Assembly (NCBI GenBank): GCA_016176295.1
Contig: JACOXN010000011.1
Location: forward strand, 1-36,521
DNA from: Candidatus Giovannonibacteria bacterium
GTDB lineage: Bacteria; Patescibacteriota; Minisyncoccia; UBA11713; 2-01-FULL-45-33
Reading direction: 5' to 3'
Length of the DNA stretch: 36,521 nt
In this document: in pieces, positions 1 through 8,800 of the stretch
Numbering within the stretch: the stretch's first letter is position 1
Layout of the letters: the number at the start of each line of letters is the position of its first letter
Made by a program: the position numbers and the translations under genes
Notes under the pieces: generated by a model
What the model was told of the DNA's origin: nothing
What the model saw: only the letters and a program-made list of their open reading frames with translations
The model's database searches: none

Positions 1-1
1 T

Positions 2-2251
2 TATGACGGATCGATCTTGCGAGTTAACGGCGATGCCGATCTTTACGGCGCAGACCTTAGATTGGGAACCGGTTCAGCCACTACTACTTTGACTTCTGCC
101 GCCGGTTTTCTTGGAATCGCTTCAACTTCTCCATGGGGTCTTCTTTCAATAAATCCGAACGGTATTTCAGGACCGGAATTTGTAGTCGGTTCTTCATCCG
201 CCACGCACTTTGTCGTAACTAACGGCGGAAAAACCGGCATAGGCACTACATCTCCACTTTCTCTTCTTACGATTGACGGAAGACCGGCTTCCACTTCTCA
301 GCAAACTGTCGGATTGGACGAATACTTGTTGTTTAATTTGACCGGCGGCGGCACACAATACGGCAACCAAATTTATTTGGATAATGCGCCGACCGGAGTC
401 GCGAACACGGCTGTTGCGCAGATGATGAAAATAAGGGATAACACGACTCTGACAAACACCGTTCGTGGTCTTGAAGTTCAAGCCGACGTCGGAAGCAATA
501 CTCAAGGAAGCAGTATCGCGATAGGCGGCTTTGGCAGAACTTTCGGAGTGCGCGCTATTACCACCGGCGATGCGGGAGGAGTGCAGTTGCCTGCCGGTCT
601 TTTTGCCCAGACTGAAGGCTCTACGCAAGGAAACGCCGTCCGAGCATATTCAACTTCTATAACAAGCGCCGACCTCGTTTATCTTTTGCAGGACACTTCC
701 GCTTTCACAGGTTCTGCGCTCCGCATCAATACTGCGGCAACGGGCGGCTCTTTTACAGGCAACCTGGCTCGATTCCAAGTAGCCGGAGTGAACAAATTCG
801 TGGTAACTGCCCATGGAACTACGACCATTGGAGACGGTTCCACTCAGGCCGGGCTTCAAATCGGAAAAGGAGGACTTTGCGTGGATAACGACGGCTCGTG
901 TACGGCTTCCACGACGGGAAGAATTACCGCGGTATCGTATAACACTGCCAACTCCGACTTGGCTGAAACTTATGCCTCAAACGAAGAACTTGAACCCGGA
1001 GATATCGTTTACACCCAAGGAGGCCTCACCGTAGGAAAAGCCGCTCCGAAAAACAAAACTGCAATAATCGGAGTAGTTTCCACCAAGCCGGGGCTGGAAC
1101 TTGGATTCGATGATAAACAAAGCGCGAAGAATAATTATCCCATCGCTTTGGTCGGACGCGTACCGATAAAAGTTTCCACCGAAGGAGGGAACATCAAGCC
1201 GGGAGACAAAATAATTCTTTCATCTTTGGACGGAGTGGGGATGGCCGGAGGCAAAGGGCCGATAATAGGCGTCGCATTGGAAAGTTTTGACGGCACGAAT
1301 GCTTTATCGGAAGAGGTTGTAAATCAGTTGATGGATAACGAACCGAAGTCTTCGCCTCCGCCGGTGGCCGAAGAGGATACGAATCCAAATGCCACGACCG
1401 ATTGCTATTACAGCGGTGGTGATGCTTTGGGTAGGGCGAAGAAAGATTGCAAACCTTTAACCTCGGATAATAACGCTGATAAAAACGCAGATATAACGCA
1501 GAGTGCGGAAGGTGCGGATTCTACGCAGATAGATAATGGGCCGGCTTCTGAATCGTCCACTTCCGACGGCAAGACTGTAAAAATCGGTAAGATATTGGTA
1601 TTCGTAAATCTCGGGTACTCCGACCTTGGCGTGGATGCCGGAACCGAGGCCTGGGCAGTAGACCAGGAAAGCGGAAAAGTAAGGTCCAATTATTCTCTCG
1701 ACATGGACGGAAAGGACATAATAAATGCAAGAAATATTTTGTCCGCCTCCGGGAACTGGAGCATTGGAGACGACGGCAAGCTGGTGGTAAAAGAAATCCA
1801 GACCGAAAAACTTTGCATAGGCTCGACATGTATTACTGAAACAGAATTGAAAGCTTTGTTGGAAAAAGCAGGGCTGGCGCCGACTTCGCCTTCAGAAGGG
1901 GGAGAATCTCAAGGAGTTAATGACACTGAAGCCCCTGTTGTAACTGTGATAGGCGACAACCCCGCTACTATATATATAGGGGATGCTTACTCCGATAACG
2001 GGGCGTCGGTAACCGACAATATAAACGAAAATTTGGGATACAAAATAAAAGTTGACGGCACGGAGCTTACAGCCGGAGAAAAAGTTCAAATCGATACTTC
2101 CGAGGCCGGTACGCATACAATTACATTTACGGCGACCGACCAGGCGGGTAATACGGGAACGGCGGAACGGACGGTTAACGTTATTGAAATAAATCAGCCC
2201 GAATCTTTCCCTGTTTCCGAGTCTTCGGCTACTTCAACCCCTACTCTATAA
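2..2251 (+). CDS. Secreted surface protein, 5' end missing; peptidase-G2-like and DUF5011-like domains
   Basis: The frame is open from the first base (2) and no convincing start is present, so the gene begins outside the window. The N-terminal part has repeats of the GIxTTSPWGLLSINPNG type, common in Parcubacteria surface proteins. From about nt 953 (SDLAETY, then EPGD, later GRVPIKVS and GVALESF) it resembles the peptidase G2 intramolecular chaperone/autoprocessing domain of phage appendage proteins; that assignment is by motif memory. About nt 1921-2190 encodes an Ig-like DUF5011-type domain (DTEAPVVTVIGDNP to DQAGNTGTAERTVNV). The protein ends in TSTPTL. Likely a secreted or surface-attached fibre-like protein; partner and substrate unknown. 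No membrane anchor is visible at the C-terminus. Confidence 0.8.
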   Translation, partial: YDGSILRVNGDADLYGADLRLGTGSATTTLTSAAGFLGIASTSPWGLLSINPNGISGPEFVVGSSSATHFVVTNGGKTGIGTTSPLSLLTIDGRPASTSQQTVGLDEYLLFNLTGGGTQYGNQIYLDNAPTGVANTAVAQMMKIRDNTTLTNTVRGLEVQADVGSNTQGSSIAIGGFGRTFGVRAITTGDAGGVQLPAGLFAQTEGSTQGNAVRAYSTSITSADLVYLLQDTSAFTGSALRINTAATGGSFTGNLARFQVAGVNKFVVTAHGTTTIGDGSTQAGLQIGKGGLCVDNDGSCTASTTGRITAVSYNTANSDLAETYASNEELEPGDIVYTQGGLTVGKAAPKNKTAIIGVVSTKPGLELGFDDKQSAKNNYPIALVGRVPIKVSTEGGNIKPGDKIILSSLDGVGMAGGKGPIIGVALESFDGTNALSEEVVNQLMDNEPKSSPPPVAEEDTNPNATTDCYYSGGDALGRAKKDCKPLTSDNNADKNADITQSAEGADSTQIDNGPASESSTSDGKTVKIGKILVFVNLGYSDLGVDAGTEAWAVDQESGKVRSNYSLDMDGKDIINARNILSASGNWSIGDDGKLVVKEIQTEKLCIGSTCITETELKALLEKAGLAPTSPSEGGESQGVNDTEAPVVTVIGDNPATIYIGDAYSDNGASVTDNINENLGYKIKVDGTELTAGEKVQIDTSEAGTHTITFTATDQAGNTGTAERTVNVIEINQPESFPVSESSATSTPTL

Positions 2252-2288
2252 AATAAAATGATTACTGAAACAAAAAAAATAAATCAAA

Positions 2289-2313
2289 CCAAAAACACCG
2301 CCAAAAATGACGG
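2289..2313 (-). terminator. Terminator after the tRNA-like RNA
   Basis: On the - strand, CCGTCA-TTTT-TGGCGG forms a 6-bp stem (one U-G pair) followed by TGTTTTTGG. Confidence 0.55.
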
Positions 2314-2402
2314 AGCTTTCGGTGTGGACCCGGTGGGATTTGCACCCGCTTCCTCGTGTGGCAACAACGAGATGTTACGTATATACACTACGGGTCCAGG
2401 TC
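2289..2402 (-). ncRNA. Predicted tRNA-like small RNA C
   Basis: A TATAAT at 2409-2414 (- strand) places the start near 2402; no good -35 is visible, and the upstream terminator of RNA B occupies that space. The core 2397-2326 is 72 nt and closes with a perfect 7-bp stem (GGACCCG / CGGGTCC) followed by A. A T-arm-like hairpin has loop TGCAAAT, which fits the tRNA TTCRANY pattern except at the second base, with 4 of 5 stem pairs. The middle arm (CTCGT / ACGAG) has a 9-nt loop instead of 7, and the D loop lacks GG. It is therefore not a canonical tRNA: a tRNA-like element or decayed tRNA. An alternative 7-bp stem, GTGGACC / GGTCCAC, competes with the acceptor. Confidence 0.5.
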
Positions 2403-2423
2403 CACGAGATTATAGTAAAATAG

Positions 2424-2449
2424 AAAAAGCCCCTTTTCAAGGACTTTTT
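2424..2449 (-). terminator. Intrinsic terminator of small RNA B
   Basis: On the - strand, AAAAAGTCCTT folds back on AAGGGGCTTTTT with a U-G wobble and a short GAA loop, ending in a U run. As with terminator A, the pairing is complete only on the - strand. Confidence 0.65.
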
Positions 2450-2494
2450 CTAAGCCACACTAGTTTGTCCGTAGTTTTACGAACACCCCGTTGT
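2424..2494 (-). ncRNA. Predicted small RNA B (about 71 nt), paralogue of RNA A
   Basis: A perfect promoter starts it near 2494 and an intrinsic terminator ends it at 2424. It has a 7-bp hairpin (GTTCGTA-AAAC-TACGGAC with one G-U pair, 2467-2484), then AAACTAGTGTGG, then the terminator. The hairpin keeps its pairing although most stem bases differ from RNA A, which suggests conserved structure rather than conserved sequence. Unknown family. Confidence 0.6.
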
Positions 2495-2500
2495 ATTCCT

Positions 2501-2528
2501 ATTATACACTCTTCAAAAACCATGTCAA
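2501..2528 (-). promoter_or_regulatory. Consensus sigma70 promoter of small RNA B
   Basis: TTGACA (2523-2528) and TATAAT (2501-2506) on the - strand, both perfect, with a 16-bp spacer (TGGTTTTTGAAGAGTG) almost identical to promoter A. Confidence 0.75.
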
Positions 2529-2596
2529 TGACAAGTGTGAATAAAATATTAAGAATAAAAAGTAAAAACATACTAAAAAATCAACAAAGAAAATGG

Positions 2597-2621
2597 CACT
2601 TGGCGGCTAAGCCGCCAAGTG
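2597..2621. repeat. Perfect 11-bp hairpin between small RNA genes A and B
   Basis: CACTTGGCGGC and GCCGCCAAGTG are separated by TAA. It lies after the RNA A terminator and before promoter B, without a T tract directly next to it. It may be a back-up terminator or a processing signal; this is inference. Confidence 0.6.
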
Positions 2622-2636
2622 AAGAGATCGTAAATC

Positions 2637-2666
2637 AAAAAGAACCCTTTTACAAGGATTCTTTTT
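2637..2666 (-). terminator. Intrinsic terminator of small RNA A
   Basis: Read on the - strand, AAAAAGAATCCTT pairs with AAGGGTTCTTTTT through 13 bp including one U-G wobble, ending in five U. On the + strand the wobble would be a C/A mismatch, which supports - strand transcription. Confidence 0.7.
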
Positions 2667-2712
2667 GCAGCACCCAGTTTTGGTCTGTAATGCACAGACA
2701 TACTAGCGTTAT
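2637..2712 (-). ncRNA. Predicted small RNA A (about 76 nt), unknown family
   Basis: Transcription is predicted from about 2712, seven bases after a perfect TATAAT, to the intrinsic terminator ending at 2637. The RNA has a 6-bp hairpin (GTCTGT-GCATT-ACAGAC, 2683-2699), a linker containing CAAAACTGGGTGCTGC, and the terminator hairpin. RNA B, 218 bases further along the - strand, has the same promoter, hairpin, linker and terminator order with a different sequence, indicating a tandem duplication. I do not recognise the family. A short trans-acting regulator or a structural RNA are both possible. Confidence 0.6.
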
Positions 2713-2718
2713 AGCCCC

Positions 2719-2746
2719 ATTATACACCCCTCAAAAACCATGTCAA
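2719..2746 (-). promoter_or_regulatory. Consensus sigma70 promoter of small RNA A
   Basis: On the - strand, TTGACA (2741-2746) and TATAAT (2719-2724) are both perfect matches, separated by 16 bp. The intervening bases (TGGTTTTTGAGGGGTG) differ from those of promoter B at only two positions. These are the strongest promoters seen in the window. Confidence 0.75.
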
Positions 2747-2767
2747 TGGTACAGTCCGCCAGCCAGT

Positions 2768-2833
2768 ATGAATATTGAACCAAGCCCTCCGCCTCCGGGC
2801 ACAGAAGTTAGCACTTCAACTCCCACACTATGA
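2768..2833 (+). pseudogene. Possible 3' remnant of a surface-protein gene ending in TSTPTL
   Basis: The last 22 codons of the spurious + frame (MNIEPSPPPPGTEVSTSTPTL then TGA) end with the same TSTPTL and similar DNA as the gene ending at 2251. The stop overlaps an ATG at 2830. This may be the tail of a duplicated or interrupted surface gene, with the small RNA genes lying between the two tails. The match is short, so confidence is low. Confidence 0.3.
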
Positions 2834-2883
2834 TTAACAAACTAACTAATAAAACAATAATAGTAAAAAATAAAAGAAACGCC

Positions 2884-5800
2884 ATGAAATTCAGAACAAA
2901 AATTTATATTCTGTCATTTGCCCTTATTTTCACCTGGTTTTATTTGCCGGCTTTGATAAATGTAGCGCAGGCTGCGGATGTGGCGGTGGATACCACGATT
3001 TTGACCACCAATACTTCCGGCCACAGCGGAAGCCCTACCGTGGTTTGGACGTCGGACACCACGGGTTATGTTTTTTATTTGGATTCCGCCGGGGGCATTT
3101 CAATGTCCTCAACCACGGACTCCGGAGCGACTTGGAGCGCTTCAAGAAACGTGGACAGCGCGAACACAACTGATGCCGTCAGCGTTGCCGTGTGGTATGA
3201 CAGATGGACCCGCGGGGATACAACCGGAAATCTCATTCACATTGCAACGACAGATACCAGTGTGGACGATGTTTATTACACCCAGCTTGACCTTTCGACC
3301 GGCGCTTTTTCAACCAGCATCGTGGGTACTACCCAGGGCGCTACCTGCACCCGAGGCTCTTCCTGCTATACATCCATAACGAAAGCCGAGAACGGCGTGC
3401 TTTATATGACGGCATCGGACGGCGGGGATTCGTGGGTCGTGAGCTGTTCTGCGTCATGCACGGGAGCCAACTGGTCTGAAATAACCGGAGCTTTCGGCTC
3501 TACGCCCGATACCGGTGACGATGTTCCGATTCTAGTTCCGCTGGTGGGGACCAATAATGTAATGCTCATCTATGCCGACACTTCAGCCAGCACCATCGAT
3601 TACAATGTTTACTCCGCCACTTCGTCCGCTTGGTGGTTTACTGCCACAAAAAACGCAGTAACAGCCGCAGAATCCAATACTTCTTATGAAGCGCAGCTTC
3701 TGGGTGTTACTACGGACATTTATACCGGCATAACTTATCTGACTTACATTGATGACGCGAATGATTACACGACGCAAGACCACGACGTCAACGTCTGGAG
3801 CTATTCATCGACAACAATTGCTTTTGCTCAAGCAACTGAGCCGGTTACCGATGCATCAGGGGGGTTAACCGGAGCAAAAATAGCCATAGATACGAACACT
3901 AACGATCTTTACGTTATTTACGGCAGGCGATCCACTATCGGCACGGCGGCCACAGCCAACCTTTATTACAAATATTCATCCGATGGAGGCGCTAACTGGA
4001 GCGCCGAATCTTCAGCGATAAACAGCACCGCCGACGATATAAACGCGATAGGAATAAATATCATGTCCGCGGACCGGATCGGAGCGACCTGGAATTATAC
4101 GACTGCTCCTAATGCCGACCAGCAATTCTATAATACCGTAGTCAATATTCCTTTCGTAATTTCAGGTAATCTTTATACCGATGAGGGTACCACGGCATTC
4201 AATTGTTCTTCTTCCGGCAAAACCGTAAAAGCATCCATAAACGGCGCGGCGCCCATATCAGGCACATGCACAGCTTCTACCGGCGCATACTCGATAACAT
4301 ACAGGCCGGGAATGGGTGCGGGCACGCCGGTCAGCGTATGGGTTGATGGCGCTTCGACTTTTCGTTCGTTCGCGCTTACCAAAGCTTCAACTACGGACAG
4401 TATTACCAACCTCAAACTCTACCAAAACAGGGTAATAACGCGCTATGAGGCCTCGTCCGGCACCACGACCGCAATTTCGGATTTATCCATATACGACGGC
4501 GATAATGACACCGATATTATGTTCAAAGCCAACGGCGGAACTTTGGAAGTAAACGCAGGAAATATGCTGTATGTCTGGCCGGGTACGGAATTCGCCCCCA
4601 GTGGAGCGGTAACACTTCACGGAGATTCCACGAACTCCGCCGATGTGAACGGTTCCTTACGACTACCTTTCGGTACAAATCAGACCGCCTCCACGCAGGC
4701 CGGCGCAACGCTGACGATGGGCGCCAACAATCTTACTCTGGGAGGAAACTGGTATGCTTCTTCTTCGGCTTCGTTTTCGAACACGGGGACTGTTACATTC
4801 AATGCCACAACCAGCACCAAGAATATAATCGCGACTTCGACCAACTTTTATAATGTTACGTTCAACGGTTCCTCCGGCGGATGGACCTTTGGAGCAAATT
4901 CCGCAACGACAACCAATAACTTTACGATAACAACCGGAACTCTGACTGCACCTTCCACGGGCATGGCGGTGCAAGGCAATTTTACACAGAACGGGACATT
5001 TGCCAATAACTCCGGCACCACTACTTTTTACGGACCTTCGCAAACAGTTTCAGGGACATTGAATGCCGGGTCCGCTTTGGGAAACATCCTAATCAATGGC
5101 AATTCCAATCTTAGCTCTGCTAACTGGTACAATACGGACTGGCTGTATCGCAAGAAGATATCCATCGATAAAACAAAAGTCGTAGCAGACCTCACCGATT
5201 TTCCGGTGCTAATTTCTCTCACCGATTCGAACCTTGCTTCCGGCGCGCAATCCGACGGAGATGATATTCTCTTTGCGGCGGGAGATGGAACGACCAGATT
5301 GCCTCACGAGCTTGAACAATTCACCTCGACCACCGGGACGCTCAACGCCTGGGTGAAGGCCAATGTTTCTTCCACGACGAACACGGATATTTACATGTAC
5401 TACGGCAACTCCGCCACTTCTTCGGAAGAAACTCCGACTTCCGTATGGGATTCGAATTATGTCGGAGTGTGGCATATGGCGGAGGATCCTTCCATATCTA
5501 CGGATGGCGATTGCGGAGGGGGAACAAAAGAGGTTTGCGACTCCACTTCTAATAATAGTGATGCGGACTCAGCAGGTTCTATGACTTCCTCAGACCTTGT
5601 TAACTCTCCTTTTGGAAAGACTCTGGATTTTGACGGGGTGGATGATTATTTGGGTGTTACCAGAAATTCTATTTTAAACAGTACTTTTGACGGCAATCAT
5701 ACGGTTTGTCTGTGGACGAAAAACAATTCAGCGGGAACAGTGCAAAGATTATGGGAAATTAGGGATACCAGTAGTGGGGAACACGCGGCGATTTTTAATT

Positions 5801-8800
5801 ATACTTCTGCCGGTAAGGTCCATTACTATGAAAGTAGTGAGCTTGATGCCGAAGCATTGGGTTCTACGGCATCCAATCTCAATAATGGACAATGGCGGTA
5901 TCTCTGTTTTAGCCTAAACGGCAGTACCCAAACCACTTATGTTGACGGCGTCCAGGATGCTACGAGAACACAAGTTACCGGCGTAAATACTGACTCGCAA
6001 CTTGCATTTGGTACTGACCCAACATCTCCACAGCAGTATTTTCCCGGCCAAATCGACGATATTCGTGTTTCAAATATAGCCCGCTCTGCCGGGTGGATTA
6101 CCACTGAATATAACAACCAGTCTGCAACTTCAACTTTCTATACGGTAGGTTCCCAGCAGGGGCAGGATTTTTGGTACAATATCGACTGGTCATATCGAAA
6201 GAAAATAACGATAGATTCCGACAAAGTCGTCGCGAACTTGCCGGATTTTCCGGTTTTGGTGTCGCTCACTGATTCTGACCTTGCTTCCCGCGCGCAAGGT
6301 GACGGCGACGATATTCTTTTTACGACGGCAGACGGCGTAACCAGAGCTCCGCATGAAATTGAGCAGTACACCTCGACCACGGGCACTTTGAACGCCTGGG
6401 TTAAAACCGATGTATCCTCGACCACGAATACGGTTTTATATATGTATTACGACAACGCCGCCACTTCCTCGGAAGAAACTCCGACTTCCGTATGGGATTC
6501 GAATTATGTCGGAGTGTGGCATATGGCGGAGGACCCATCCATATCTACGGATGGAGATTGCGGAGGGGGTACGAAAGAAGGCTGTGATTCGACGAGTAAT
6601 AATAACGATACCGATTCAAATGGGACTATGACTAGTTCTGATATTGTAAATTCGCGACTTGGAAAGGCTATAAATTTTGATGGCACTGACGACTATATGA
6701 GTTTAACACTGGCTAATGCCGGCACAAGTTTAAATCAAGGCACATTTTCAGGTTGGGTAAAATTGGATTCAAAAGATGCTTACGATGCAATAATGGAAAC
6801 TAGAGCGTCTACATTTGCAGGATTAATAATGAGCGGCGCAACCAACAACCCTTTAACATTCGCATGGGATGGCGTAATGGCTGAATATGATGCCGCCACC
6901 GGTTTGAATATGTCTTTGGCGGCGTGGTATTTTGTTGCCGGCGCTATTCGCTCAAATGGAGTGGATTTGTATCTTGGAGATGCAAGTGGGGCATTAAGCA
7001 CATATACGGATTCCAACTCGAATGGATTGAAAAATATAGAAGGGGTATGGAATTTTGGAAAAGATCCCAATTTTTCCACAAGATATTTAGATGGGTTGAT
7101 CGATGAACTTCGTATTTCTAATGTGACTCGTTCTTCCGGTTGGGTTACCACCGAATACAATAATATGTCCGCCACATCTACTTTCTATAGTTTAGCCGCA
7201 GAGGCATCGCAGGGCGCAAGCGTTACATTCTCGAACAATGCTTCTACGACGAACTTGATGATAAATTCTGGAATTTTAACGGCTCCTTCAGCCGGCCTTC
7301 TTTCCGTTTCCGGGAATTATTCGAATTCAGGGAAATTTACAGCCAATAGCAGTACGCTAACTTTGAATGGCTCTGCATATCAGGCGTTGTCCGGCACCAT
7401 GACCGGGACATCGGCATTTTATAACCTGGAGGTTACGAATAATTCCGCGAGCACAACCTTTGGCTCCGCCGTCGCCGCCACGAATAATTTTACGGCGCAA
7501 ATCCCCGGGGTCCGATTGGGCTTTAAAGCGGGAGCTGCCGCAACATCTACATTGCAGAACATTATTCTAAGCGGAAGCGCCGCAACTCCCGTGTATGTGC
7601 ATTCAGCGACCGGAGGTTCAATGTGGGGATTGGCGGTCCCGGGGACTAGGTCGGTCGCGTACGCGAACATAATGGATTCCAACGCTTGCAGCGGATATGA
7701 CAATATAGATGCTTCCGGCGGGACGGTTACTGATTCCGGCAACAATACCTGCTGGACGTTTGCTGCCACCCAGTCCGCAACTTTGGCGTTGGGAACTCCC
7801 GGGGTCCAAGAAACCAATCAGTTCACATCCGCATCGGTTTCCAACGCCAACCTTTTGAATTTTCAGCTTACTCCTTCGGTAGGCTCTGTAACTATCACGG
7901 GACTTTCGCCGTCCATCAGTTTATTTGGAATCAGCGCTTCGGATATCACAAATGCCCAGATATTCGTGGATTATGACGGAGACGGTCTGCAGGATTCCGG
8001 CGACCTTGCGATATTGGGTTCAGGGTCGGTATCCTCGTCGGTTATCACTTATTCGGGAAGCTATTCCACCTCCACTTCAAGGAATTATTTCTTGCAAGCG
8101 GATGTGGCTAATCTCGCAGCGGGTGATGAAATGTGGCTGACTTTGGACCAGTTGGATATCACGACCACCGCTTCCAAATCAGGCTCTTCGCAATTCGGAT
8201 ACCACGTGCTAAATAGCAGCGGCGTTGCATCGGGCGGAGGCGGCGGAGGAGGAGCGGTCGGAGCGGGTATCGTTTCAAATGCCAATGCCGACCAGGGCGG
8301 AGGAGACTCAATAGGCGCAGAGGACGGATTTACCGCTCCCACTGCCAATGGAACCGGTCTCACCACTCCGGGGAATGCCAACAACTGGACAAACGGCGGC
8401 AATGCCTATGCATCGGATAATTCTTACGCCACCGCCGGCACGGCCGTAGCACAGGACTACGGAAACTTCGGCTTTAGCATACCTTCATCCGACACTATTA
8501 CCGGCATTGACGTAAAAGTGGAAAGCAAAGGCTCGACTGCCGCCGGAACTTTCTCCGTCGCCCTTTCCTGGAACGGAGGCACTACCTATACCACCGCCAC
8601 TTCAAGCTGGACGCTTTCGACATCCGACCAGGTTTTCGTCATGGCCACTTCTTCCGATCTCTGGGGACGCGCATCATGGTCTCCGTCTGAATTTTCAGAT
8701 GCCAATTTCCGCTTGAGAATTACCGCCGCACCCTCGTCAAATACCGTCTCGGTTGACGCAATTCAGGTGAAAGTTGATCACCAGGCCACCGGCGGAGGAG

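Larger units (their letters stand above)
2252..2883. other. Non-coding interval between two surface genes, carrying three predicted small RNA genes
   Basis: An uninterrupted + frame crosses 2258-2833, but its composition is non-protein-like (abrupt Lys/Pro/His changes, terminator and tRNA-like sequences translated as peptide). The opposite strand carries promoters, hairpins and terminators laid out as three short RNA genes, listed separately. I therefore treat the + frame as spurious apart from a possible 3' gene remnant at 2768-2833. Confidence 0.7.

Noticed and set aside
2326-2397. A normal tRNA gene
   Set aside because: Nine-base middle loop, no GG in the D loop and a mismatch in the T stem; kept as tRNA-like only.
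2258-2833. 191-codon + strand ORF as a real protein
   Set aside because: It translates terminators, promoters and a tRNA-like element of the opposite strand, and its composition is not protein-like.
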